Below, piece by piece: positions 12,801-22,524 of a stretch of DNA of 64,000 nucleotides (the first letter of the stretch is position 1; each line of letters opens with the position of its first letter). The translations under genes were made by a program, and so were the position numbers. Where the stretch lies: positions 1,074,553,240 through 1,074,617,239 of the forward strand of contig NC_056732.1 in NCBI RefSeq assembly GCF_019279795.1, read 5' to 3'. Below the pieces are notes generated by a model. It was not told the DNA's origin, did not search any database, and saw only the letters and a program-made list of their open reading frames with translations. This stretch comes from Protopterus annectens (lineage: Eukaryota; Chordata; Ceratodontiformes; Protopteridae).

Positions 12801-13470
12801 TTTGTATTACACAGATAAATTCTTGGAAGAAATGCATTTTCATAGGTCTTCCAAATATTAGCCAATCATTAGCATAACTGGCACCTTTTTAATTCAAGTT
12901 ATTAAATGCATCTAAATAAATGTTTTGACTCTCAGAACTGAATAAGTCTTATCACTTTGATGCCATCTGGCATCTGTTTAACACTATGCTTTTATGTGCT
13001 TCTGGAATAAAATGTTAAATATTTTGTTTTCTATGGAAGCTCTGAATTCATAGAAATGAAAAATTAGTTACTTTTTTCATGATGAAAGATTTTTAAGAGT
13101 TAGCTCCATCCTCTATAACAACAGGACTAATATCATAGGCATTAGGACCCCTCAGCAGGAAAAAGTTTCCCCGGCTCTTTAATACTCCCTCCCTCAATCC
13201 CAGAATGGAACCGTGCTGCCATACATTTGCTGATATCATCAAGCACCAAACACACAGCACCACAACAGAGGGAAGAAACTTTAGCATAGCTATACCAGGA
13301 GCAAATGAAGGAGTTTTCTATTAGAACAGTACCTCGCGTTTAGTTCTGAGCAGATGTGGGCGTGTTGCTAGTGACTGACAGGGGAAATGGGCGTGGAAAT
13401 GCCTAATGCCTGACAGGCATGCTAATTTGCATGTGACTTAATACATGTATTCCTGTAAACTGCTGAATAT
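9840..13470. other. no recognised gene
   Basis: Long AT-rich stretch. Open frames at 11857-12082 overlap on both strands and those at 13093-13287 lack any family signature. A short ATTC-type repeat occurs near 10740-10762. Ancient repeats may be present but no motif could be matched. Confidence 0.5.
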
Positions 13471-13520
13471 TGCAAACAAGTCAATAAATGGAAGAAAAAT
13501 CACACCGGATTCTCAAATAA
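13471..13520 (+). repeat. left inverted repeat of Penelope-like element
   Basis: Begins TGCAAACAAGTCAATAAATG and ends TCTCAAATAA. It is the reverse complement of 14583-14632 with one mismatch. The coding frame opens immediately inside it. Confidence 0.9.
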
Positions 13521-13526
13521 TGGTCT

Positions 13527-14306
13527 TTGGACTTTGATTGTCTGAATAGGTATTTGGACAATAAGGGGGTTTATTGTAACGAAACAATAATGGACTCTAA
13601 CAGTAGAAAATTGGATCCTAACCAACCGTGTGTGTCTTCTGATGTTGATTTAGCAAGACTGAGTTTTATAACTACCTTTTCGATCGATGCCCCTTTATTG
13701 AGATCAATTGTTTTTAAAAATTGTTTTTTTCTGCTTGATGATATTTCAATTAGAAAACATATAAGTGAATATCCTTTTGTGGTATTTAGGAAAGGTAGAA
13801 ATCTTAAAATGCTCTTAGAAAATAACATCTCTAAATGTCATGCCCTACATTGTGGCATGTTTAAATGTGAAGCTTGCCATTGGTGCAAATATATTAATGT
13901 GGTTACTTCTTTCACAATCAATGGTAAAAAATATTATATTAATGATAAATTCAATTGCAATACTAGGGGCGTTGTCTATTTGAGCTTATGTTCTAAGTGC
14001 ACAGTTTTTTATGTGGGTAAAACTGAAAGACCCCTTAAAAATAAAATTTATGAGCATTTATATGCAACTGATAAAAGGAATTTAAATAATGCATTAGCAA
14101 GACACATTAATGATTTCCCGAAGCATGAATTTAAGTTCTTGGTTATTGATAAAATTCCAGATAATATTAGGGGAGGACCAATGGATTTGAAGCTTGAAGA
14201 GAAAGAACTTATTTGGCAGCTAAAACTGAATGCTCTAGTCCCCCCAGGCTTGAACGACTTAGTTTCCATTAAAAGCATTTTGAAATTAAAAGCTTTGGCT
14301 AGATAG
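13527..14306 (+). CDS. Penelope-like polyprotein, C-terminal GIY-YIG endonuclease part
   Basis: About 259 residues, open throughout, with no internal break. Residues 1-105 are linker sequence following the missing reverse transcriptase. A cysteine-rich segment around residues 107-122 (CGMFKCEACHWCKYI) resembles the zinc-binding linker seen in front of the endonuclease in endonuclease-bearing Penelope elements. The GIY-YIG domain starts near residue 147 with GVVYLSLCSKC and FYVGKTERPLKNKIYEH. This contains the GVVY...FYVG signature, a conserved arginine (TERPL) and histidine (YEH), and a candidate catalytic glutamate follows in EEKELIWQL. The frame starts inside the left inverted repeat boundary without an ATG, as expected for a truncated copy. 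The endonuclease nicks target DNA to prime reverse transcription in this family. Functional status here is unknown. Confidence 0.85.
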   Translation: MDFDCLNRYLDNKGVYCNETIMDSNSRKLDPNQPCVSSDVDLARLSFITTFSIDAPLLRSIVFKNCFFLLDDISIRKHISEYPFVVFRKGRNLKMLLENNISKCHALHCGMFKCEACHWCKYINVVTSFTINGKKYYINDKFNCNTRGVVYLSLCSKCTVFYVGKTERPLKNKIYEHLYATDKRNLNNALARHINDFPKHEFKFLVIDKIPDNIRGGPMDLKLEEKELIWQLKLNALVPPGLNDLVSIKSILKLKALAR

Positions 14307-14582
14307 AATACATAATATATGTTTATATGTACATGTTTTTGCTGAGTTATTTGTATGTGATTTAATATTGTCATTTATGACGATTTATTTTGATATTTTT
14401 ATTTTTCAATTGATTTTATCAGGTGCCTTTTAAGTGGGAAGGTGATCTGGCACTTTAAAATGAGGCTTGGCTTATTTTTAAGGAAATGATGTCATGATAT
14501 GGAAATTTATATAAGTGTACTTGTTTTTTTAAATTGTCTGAAGAAGTTTGCTGATTCTAATAAATGAAAGTGCTAAAAACTG

Positions 14583-14632
14583 TTATTTGAGAATCCGGTG
14601 TGATTTTTCTTCCATTTATTTACTTGTTTGCA
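14583..14632 (+). repeat. right inverted repeat of Penelope-like element
   Basis: Begins TTATTTGAGAATCCGGTG and ends ACTTGTTTGCA, complementary to 13471-13520 at 49 of 50 positions. It follows the element's 3' region containing AATAAATGAAAGTGC. Confidence 0.9.
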
Positions 14633-15329
14633 GTTTGTTATTTGTTTAACTGTTGAATATTCACGCACAATAGCAACTCCATGCCCATAAAGCAGTCTTT
14701 AGTGAACAAGCCAGTTCCATCTTACTATGCATATCAAATGCAAACTTAAGCAGAAAGTAATTATTATTTTTTTCTCTTTTCTTTTGAAGGGGTAAGCCAC
14801 TCTGCACCCCCACTACTTCAATATATCAACTGCAATATATCCCACTACACTGAGGAAGAGGGTACATTTAGTGAGGGGAGATTCAGTGGTTTCTTAACTG
14901 TTGCTATTTTGGGACTTAATTGTAGATAGCCACAAACCGTGCATTTCTCATTCACGATTTCTCATTCCCCTGGCCTGCTACCAGCAGTTGTTGCCCTTGC
15001 ATTTCTCATTCTTGATTTCTCATTCCCCTATCCTGCCTCCATCAGTTGCTATATTTCAGATAAAACACCATTTCTGTGCTGTCATTTTGATGAATGCATT
15101 CATCTATATTCATTTTGGCAGAGGAATGAATATTCAGCAGATTCAATAGCCCGCCAGGAATTGTAGGCCTGGAGGTGTGGTTAGGGTGGGATTTGCTACT
15201 GTGCATCCTGTGAGGTACTGTTGTAACATTAAACCAAGGAATATGGGTGGGTATCTTTCAGATGTATTGTTATGGTAAGTATATAAATTTGTATCTACAG
15301 GAGAAGGACCATCCTCTGCAACATCAGGA
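14633..15329. other. no gene; contains a tandem duplication
   Basis: Open frames at 14901-15166 arise from the duplicated unit at 14941-15053 and carry no domain. Nothing else was recognised. Confidence 0.5.
14941..15053. repeat. 58-bp tandem duplication
   Basis: Two units, starting at 14941 and 14999, share GCATTTCTCATTC, GATTTCTCATTCCCCT and CAGTTG blocks with moderate divergence. Confidence 0.75.
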
Positions 15330-15760
15330 CAGAGTCCTGAGTAAATCCTCCTGAGCAGATATCCCTATTTAACAGTGGCTGCAGAGGAAGACCTAGACAG
15401 ACATCGAATCCAGTTTACAGTGTCATGCGAAGGTGTTAATGGAAAACCCTGGGCAATATCATCCAAAGCCACATGCCTAAAGAAGGCTGCCTGAAGAAGG
15501 CTGTAGATGTAGCAACTGCTTTGCTTGAATTGGCCTTTGATGTTGAACAGAGTTCCCATACTCACTGTGACAAAATGGGATGCAGTCAGCCAAACACTTA
15601 AAACAGTGTACGCTAGGACAGTTTTTGTCCAAGCCTCTTCTTACAAAATGATACAAACACACATCTGTTTTTGTAGGTCATCTTCATCCTCTTAACATAG
15701 TGTCAAAGTTGCTGGTGCACACCCATAAATGGAGTATGTAATCTACAAGATTAGAATTCT
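15330..15760 (-). pseudogene. DIRS-type tyrosine recombinase remnant (fossil, tentative)
   Basis: Minus-strand sequence around 15440-15530 resembles the recombinase region of the DIRS element at 20674-26425 (compare its 21310-21420), including a segment like AVATSTAFFRQ against AAATSAAFLRG. The fragment is old and broken, with no terminal repeats found nearby. Family assignment rests on this short similarity only. Confidence 0.35.
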
Positions 15761-16639
15761 CTGGGAATGATACAGCAAATGAATGGGCTGTTTATGGCTT
15801 GTCTTTATGGCTATTTTGGACATGAATAACAGGATGGTTCATACAGTGACCCTATCCTTATAAATTTTCTGATATGGAGGATGAATTAAAGTGGCAAGAA
15901 ACCAAGAATTTTTCTGGCAAATGTGACTAGCACTTGAACTAAAGTCTTCCATGAGAGGTATTTTAGCTCAGCTGAAGCTGCTGGCTCAAAGTGGTTTTCG
16001 GAGAGTCTGAGTACCACAAAGAGTGCTCATACCCAATGCCTTCAACAAATCACTTGGCTGCCAGTAATTTATTAACAGAGCAAAATATGAACTCTAGCTA
16101 CCAAAAGGATAGTTTTTGGGCTTAGAGACTCTGTGGTATAGAGAAATAAAGCCCTGGTAATGTTGCGGGTGACAAACAGTGGCTTGGGCACCCGAAGGAG
16201 CTGGCAGGGGAGGATGTGAGTGACTGGCTGCTGCCAACTCACCCATCCTGTGGACAGGGAGATGGCTCTGACGTGTCTCATACATGACACCTAGTGGGAG
16301 CACTAAGTATCTTACAGTATGAAGCTCAAGCCTAGTGAGCCTGCACTGCCATCTGCAAGACAACCTGTGAGCTGAGGGTTTCTTTGGAGGGTAAGTTACA
16401 ACAGAATTCAGAAGAGATGCTGCAGGGCTGGGGGTGCTGATTCACAGTGGAGGGTGGGCAACCTGCAGGACCAGCAAGGCTAATCCACTCCCTGCTACCT
16501 GACTCTTGAGAAGAATGGATGAGCTAATTGGGGATTCCTGAGCAGGAATGAATGGGCCTGAGGGCTGTCATCCGCCTGGGAATCCCTGGCTCCTGTAACC
16601 ATGGAATGAATTGGCTGATTGGGTGTTTGTAGAGAAGCC
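15761..16639. other. no gene recognised; GC-richer stretch
   Basis: Noticeably less AT-rich than its surroundings from about 16150 to 16640. It could be a 5' regulatory region of the L1 that follows or part of an older element. Open frames at 16072-16363 show no domain. Confidence 0.4.
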
Positions 16640-17019
16640 ACTGGGCGTGGTTCTACTTGGATGAAAAAAAAATCAAGACTCTAGAAGAAACATATGTTGA
16701 ATTTACTAACTAGATGCATGTATTAACGACAGAAGTATAAACAAGGAGTAATGGCTTTTATACTTCTTGATGGCATAGTCATAAGTCTGATCTGAATCTG
16801 TGAATCAGTACAATAAAACAAGCCTTTATTGTATCAAGGAATGCAGCAGAATCATGCATTACATTATGCAGTAAAACTTAAAGAAAATAAATTTACCAGA
16901 AAAGTGATGGTGAGACACCTGAATACCCTGAGAATGTACAGGAAGTAAAATCCAAAGCAATGATGTAAGTAGAAAAAGGTATTAAAATAAAAGAAAATGT
17001 CTTGATAGTATAGTCATAG

Positions 17020-18203
17020 GTCTGCTGCATACCGATCAACAGCTTGATTTCAGCTCTCCCAGTGTGAAAGCAGAAAGTGAAAAACTGCAACCGGAGATGC
17101 TGTCAGTTTGAGTAAAATTCAGTTGCTGGCTAATAAGTACACTGCCTGGATGCCTGCAAAGAATAAACTAAGACAGCCTGAAAAAATCAACTAGAAAGGA
17201 TGAAGAGAAAACACTAACTGCGAAAAATCCTGCAGCTGGTCAGCAAAAAGCAGTTCAAGCTCCAGCTTTGGTGCAAGACATGGCTTCCAGTAATCTACAG
17301 GAAAAAAATAAGACAAATGTGCTCAGAGCTGATTAAAATAAACAAAACACTGAAGGATTATATCAACTCAAATAACAAAAGGCTGTAAAAATGGAATAAG
17401 CTTTAAACAGATATTCAGACGAGCTGATAAAACTGCAAAAATCATAGGTTGAAATGAACGGCTGCTTGAGTATGAAATTGTTCAAGAAAAGACATTTCAA
17501 AAAATGGTAGAATTAGAGGATACATAGGAGAAATCTGAGATTTTCTACTGTACCATAAAAACTAAAAGGAACAGACTGTAATAATTTCATGAAGGTACAA
17601 ATAAGGTACTGGCATGGTATTTCACATCAGGAACTACTAACTGAAAAGCCACACCATGTTTATGCTCAAAATATAGCAATGAGAAAGCAGCCATGATCTT
17701 TATTAGTAAAGATGCAAACCTACCAGCAAAAAAAGTTGATTCTGACAAAATTATGGTAAAAGGGCAAAATATTATAAGTTGGAGTAGTAGTGTCTGTGGA
17801 AAATGACTATTCACTGTATACCAGGCAAAAGAGAAACACATTTATTCCAGTAATGAAGGAATGCTGACAGGCAGGTGTAAGATTCAAGCTTCAGAATATT
17901 TTTTTCTTGGGGTATCAAGGTCATTATTTGATGCAGAACAGACTAAGGAGGAAATGCAAAGTTTGCCCAACAAAAAATGAGCCATTAAGCAGAAGGGGAC
18001 TCTGCATCTCATTCTTCTGATAATAAAGTACACAGAGAGACTTTGGTAGTGAAACTTTTTCCACTGTTCCAAAGGAAAATGTCTGACAGACAGTAAAAAA
18101 CACAGGAGTTGACCAGAAGACCCAGAAGCACCATAGAATTGAACTAGAATTTGGAGATAGAGATGGAGATGAACAGGAAGATGACCAGCAACATGGAAAT
18201 TAG
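17020..18203 (+). pseudogene. L1 ORF1 (RNA-binding protein), decayed
   Basis: Around 17330-17560 the translation resembles the coiled-coil to RNA-recognition transition of L1 ORF1 proteins (MVELEDT followed by a basic stretch), interrupted by many stops. From about 17950 to 18203 it matches the C-terminal ORF1 sequence of the second L1 copy (63749-63997), including an acidic tail resembling GDEQEE followed by a QQ-rich end. ORF1 proteins bind L1 RNA as trimers. This copy cannot encode one. The start codon could not be identified. Confidence 0.55.
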
Positions 18204-18636
18204 TGAATAAATGTGAGACTGCAAAGCATCAATTACATTTGTAAAATATGGTTTTATAAGAATAAGTAGAAAGAGCAGACTTTTGCTGACTCTGTTAAAC
18301 TTGTCTGGAACTGAAAGCCTTTTGCCTTGCTTTGTGTCATTAATGTTTGGAAGGATTCTGAGAGGAAGGGAGAAGGAAGGAAAAAGGAGAGAAGGAGGAA
18401 GTAAAAAGATTACTAAGTAAAACAATTTTTTTCTTAGTGCATCTATGAAACTTTCTACAATGTACATTGTATATTTTATAGTAAAGTATTTTAATTGTTG
18501 TTGTATGTGATAAAGTTATTACAGTAAACAGATTACTTTTTCCTTCCTCTTCTCTCTTCTTCTTTTTTGGTATTAAGAAATGTAGGCATTACAGTGCAAA
18601 AAGAGAAGAAAAGCTAGACAAAAGAATGTTTAAGTT

Positions 18637-19836
18637 TATGACAACAGGAGGTACTGCTAGCACAGCTAGCTGGAATTTTGTAAATAATTATATGTCATTT
18701 ATGAATACCAAACTGAGTTATACAAGATTCTTGTGTTACAAATGTATTAGAACTGTATATTGTGTACATCAAACTGATTTATATAGATGTTTGTGTTGAA
18801 AGGGTATTTGTAAAGTGCTTGTGTTTGAAATGTATCCACAGTGTGCCCTACTGGAGAGAACAGAAATGTACATGCACTACTGTAACTGTTTAAATGTATA
18901 TGTTTTAACAGAGGAAACTGGAAGGTTAACCTCAGTCCAGCAAACTTTAAAATATATCCGAAATTAAATCACTTTATGGGCTAGGCCATACAGATGCTAT
19001 CTCACAGGTTTCAGTGGAGCCAGAGACACAAAGTCTTTACTAGGAAACTTTCTGTATTGTCTTTAGGGTGAACTAATTACTACTTTGGAAGCATGGAGGT
19101 ATGAAATTGTTTTATGACTTCCAGCACCAGCAACAGATGTGAGCAAATGCCCTTGTGTGTGTAGTTTAACAGGTAGGTGTTAAATCCCGTCAGCTTCCAG
19201 CAATGCATGGGAACTAGAAAGCAGATGACCAGAAGTGACATCATTCTGCAAGATATCCCCAGAATTAATATTTTAGATATTATTTTAATTTGTCTCTCAG
19301 TGAGACAAAGCATTCTGTATTCTATCTTGGACCTGACAACAAGAAGGACCATTCACCTCATCATTTAATTTGCTCTATTAAGTAAGTAGGGAACAGTATA
19401 AATCTCTTAAATTCAGTCAAGAATATAGTGAAGCTTAGTTTAGTTATTGTTTTTTCTTTATTTGTCTGAGCCTGTCCTTCAATGTTATTTTACGTATTTC
19501 CTGTGATTTGAACTCTGATGTCACTGTGAAGATCTACTTAGTATTTTCTTGTTCTTTTATTATTTATTAAATATATTTAAACCTTTCCATGTAGATGATC
19601 TTTTTAGAAATATTTAAGTTTTGAGAGTATCTGCATATTTATTTGGTGAGCCACTCCTAATAGCCTCGCTCTTGGTCAAACTACCATTTGTATTAGTATT
19701 AATATTACACAGTAAAATTGTACACCATTTGTTAAGGGCTTAAAGTAACTGGCGAAGGGTTATGGTGGCAGTGATAACTACTTTATAGTCTGGCAAAAGG
19801 GGGCATAGCTAGTAAACCTGTGCCAGCCTTTCCCAG

Positions 19837-19901
<65 letters not shown>

Positions 19902-20249
19902 TACGTATGTGCACAAATCTAATCTCAAAGAGTGTGTGTGTGTCAGCTACTTGGGCAAGGACAGGAAGCACTGGTTGGACAGAGAGAGTGTTGAACGACT
20001 CAACTCCATAGCTGTGCCAGTGGGGAGTCTTATTGGGGATCTGGAGAAAGAGACAGGAACCAGCCCCCTGACTGACTGTGTTCCCTGTGTGCTCTTAAGG
20101 GAAAGTATGCTTGATTGTGCTTGATGCAGAGAGCTATATCTAGAGATAATGTATGTACCTGTTATCCTCCCAGTGAATGTCCCCCACTGGTGCCAGTGGT
20201 GAGGATTGAGGCTCCTTGATTACTGGCCCAGAGGTGGTGGGGTATCACA
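18637..20249. mobile_element. unclassified 1.6-kb insertion in L1, possible solo LTR (fossil)
   Basis: Comparison with the second L1 copy (near 63353-63361) shows that this block is extra sequence. It is flanked by AAGTT on both sides, and the inserted sequence ends in TG (18639) and CA (20249), as LTRs do. No protein domain is visible. It contains a GT microsatellite (19838-19900). A solo LTR of a retrovirus-like element is one reading; a non-autonomous DNA element is another. Confidence 0.4.
19838..19900. repeat. (GT)n microsatellite
   Basis: About 30 uninterrupted GT units inside the 1.6-kb insertion. The Cys-Val and His-Thr open frames here are repeat artefacts. Confidence 0.95.
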
Positions 20250-20673
20250 AAGTTAACAGGCTGTAATCTTGATTTGCTGAGGAGGGTGTAAAAGTACATA
20301 GATCTTAATATAAGTAGAGTTGACATGTTTTCCCCTACTTCTGCATGTGTGAATTTTTGGATTTAGACTCTTGCGTTAGTCTAAAAACAAATTTTAAATG
20401 GAAACAAGTAAACATGAGAAAACAGAGTATAATGAAAAGTTTTCCTTTGGCAATAAATTTTTCAGCTTCTTTTTCAGACTGCAACAGAGGACTTCACTTA
20501 TCTTGCAATAAAAGGCAGAATACTGGTTTATTTGTGGCTATACGTTAATTATTTCTGAATGTTTGCAAGTAGCTTTCACATTTGGGGGAGGGGGAATAAA
20601 GATACAAAAAAGAACAGACACCAATTAATGTAATTTGAAGCATAGGCAATATAATGCGGCTTAGCATGGATAA

Positions 20674-20876
20674 AGTACAGTTGTGTACCTGCCATAAATG
20701 TAGATGTTCGAGTGTATTCACTGTTGCAGTCATTACTCTTGGGTTATCCTGCTGGCAGGCTACCCTCAGTCGGCCAGAATTCCAAAGTCAAGGTCCGGCG
20801 TCGGTTGCTGTCGCCTCTTCCCTGACGTCAGTGCGCTAGGGGTATAAAAGATGCAGCAGACGCCATTTTCTTCAGT
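20674..20876 (-). repeat. DIRS 1 3' terminal region (inverted repeat plus 3' extension)
   Basis: Bases about 20731-20876 are the inverted copy of the 5' terminal repeat at 26254-26400. Bases 20674-20730 are the 3' extension, whose complement is found in the internal complementary region. The terminal repeat contains a CRE-like palindrome TGACGTCA and a TATAAAAG box close by. Confidence 0.85.
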
Positions 20877-21060
20877 TTTTCTTGCCCCAGATGTCAGGTT
20901 CCCCAAATTGGTAGGCTGAAAAATATGCCAATAAGAAATGCATGCACAAAAATAACATTTCCTTCATCTACAAGCAAATACACCAAAAAGGTTGTATAGG
21001 ATAGAGAAGTGCAGATAAGTCCCAGCAAAGAGAAGGGGGATGGTGGATGGGTAACCTGGA

Positions 21061-21157
21061 CTGCAACAGTGAATACACTCGAACATCTACATTTATGGTA
21101 GGTACACAACTGTACTATGTTCATCGTGTTTCACTGTTGCAGTCATTACTCTTGGGT
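21061..21157 (-). repeat. DIRS 1 internal complementary region
   Basis: The left half is complementary to the 3' extension (20674-20731) and the right half to the 5' end (about 26383-26425). They meet at CTGTACT/ATGTTCATC. This is the diagnostic DIRS feature thought to template completion of the circular intermediate. Confidence 0.9.
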
Positions 21158-21179
21158 AGAATCCCAAAGCTGAGGATGG

Positions 21180-22331
21180 GTGGCTGGGCTAAATAGGATT
21201 AGGAGAGGCTATGAGGCCCTGCAGAACTGCAATGGCGAAGCCTGCTCTGGACTTAGAGTAGAAAGGCAAGTGGTAGTGCTTTGTAAAGGTGTGCTCTGAA
21301 CTTCAAGTTGCAGCCTCTAAGATATCTTTGGTTGGTACTCCTCTGAGGAAGGCTGCTGAAGTGGCTGCTGCTCTGGTGGAATGAGGCCTAATGCCCTTAG
21401 GCACTGATTTGCCATGTTGAAAATTGCAGAAACAGATGCAATGGCCTATCCATTTAGAAATAGTCTGTTTTGAGATAGCCTTTCCTTGTGATCCTGCAGC
21501 ATATGACACTAAAAGTTGCTCAGTCTTTCTGAAAGCTTTAGTTCTGTCCAAGTAGAAGCGCAACTGCCTGTGTATGTCCAAAGAATGCAGAATTTTCTCA
21601 CCCTTGTTCTGTGGATTTGAGTAAAAGGTAGGCAAGTGAATGATTTGGTTGAGGGCTACAATGGACACCACCTTAGGCATAAATGTAGGGTTTGTCCTCA
21701 CAGAAACCCTGTCTGGATGAAAAATGATGAAAGGTTCCACAGCCATGAGTGCTTGTAACTCTGAGACTCGCCTTGCAGAGGTTATTGCTAGGAGCAGAGC
21801 TGTTTTCCAGGATAAGAATTTTATATCTGCTGTTGATGCTGGCTTGAAAGGAGGCAGTGTGAGTTTTTCCAAAACATAATTGAGGTCCCAGGCTGGAATT
21901 GGTGCTCTCCTTGGAGGCCTAATGTTTTTGGCCCCTCTGAGGTACTGTCTTATTAAAGGATGAGAAAAGATAGATGGTTCCGTATTGTAGTGGGCTGAAA
22001 TGGCAGAGGCATGAATCTTAATTGATGAGAAAGAAAGGCCTTTGTTCAGCATCTCAGTTAGGTATTGTAAAATCTGAGGAATATTTGGTACGAACGTGTC
22101 AATGCCTTGTTCCTGGTTCCAAGCACAGAATACCTTCCATTTTTCTGCATAAGATTTTCTGGTACTGGGCCTACTGGCCTCCAAGATAACATCCATAACA
22201 GCTTTTGAAAGTGGAGTGTTCTGAATGGCTACATTATCCGCCATGCTGCCAGATTTAAGGTCCTGAGTTGGCTGTGCAGGATCTGATTGTTTTCTTGGGT
22301 CAGCAAGTGAGAAGTTTGAGACAATATCCAT
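21180..22331 (-). pseudogene. DIRS 1 tyrosine recombinase (fossil)
   Basis: The region encodes a core-binding segment (RPSTRKSYAEKWKVF) and a catalytic part with SARRVSELQAL, containing the first conserved arginine, and PHSTRAAATS, the H-x-x-R block. This is the lambda-integrase family recombinase that integrates DIRS circles. It lies between the RNase H region and the internal complementary region, the usual DIRS order. Part of a broken fossil element. Confidence 0.85.
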
Positions 22332-22339
22332 GCTGGACC

Positions 22340-22516
22340 ATAGCCGGCCTTAGGCACAGGCCAACTAGGCTGCCGCCTAGGGTGCTGCTCTAGCAGGGGC
22401 ATTTTTCCAGTATTTATTTGGTGTAGGCTGACCAGAATGGGGGCACCGGGTGGTGTGGAGGGGGCGCCATGGAGCCCTTTTGCCTAGGGCACCAGTTGAC
22501 CTAAGGCCGTTCCTGT
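22340..22516. mobile_element. hAT-like non-autonomous element (177 bp) inside DIRS 1
   Basis: Flanked by a perfect 8-bp duplication GCTGGACC (22332-22339 and 22517-22524), the target-duplication length of hAT transposons. Imperfect inverted ends share CGGCCTTAGG / CCTAAGGCCG. No coding capacity. It inserted between the RNase H and recombinase regions of DIRS 1 and is therefore younger than that element. Confidence 0.85.
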
Positions 22517-22524
22517 GCTGGACC

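Larger units (their letters stand above)
13471..14632 (+). mobile_element. 5'-truncated Penelope-like retroelement with terminal inverted repeats
   Basis: A coding segment for the C-terminal part of a Penelope-like polyprotein (13527-14306) and its 3' region (14307-14582) lie between inverted repeats of 50 bp (13471-13520 and 14583-14632) that differ at one base. Penelope-like elements are known to carry terminal-repeat segments in inverted or tandem arrangement and to be 5' truncated, which fits. The reverse-transcriptase core is absent. The near-identical arms and intact frame point to a fairly recent insertion. Exact outer ends and a target duplication could not be fixed. Confidence 0.8.

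Noticed and set aside
14520-14582. Hammerhead ribozyme in the Penelope-like 3' region
   Set aside because: Such ribozymes are known in Penelope-like elements and CTGATTC...GAAA looks suggestive, but the required CTGATGA core is not present.
16072-16363. Host exon in the GC-richer stretch
   Set aside because: No domain or splice pattern could be supported, and it lies next to the L1 5' region.
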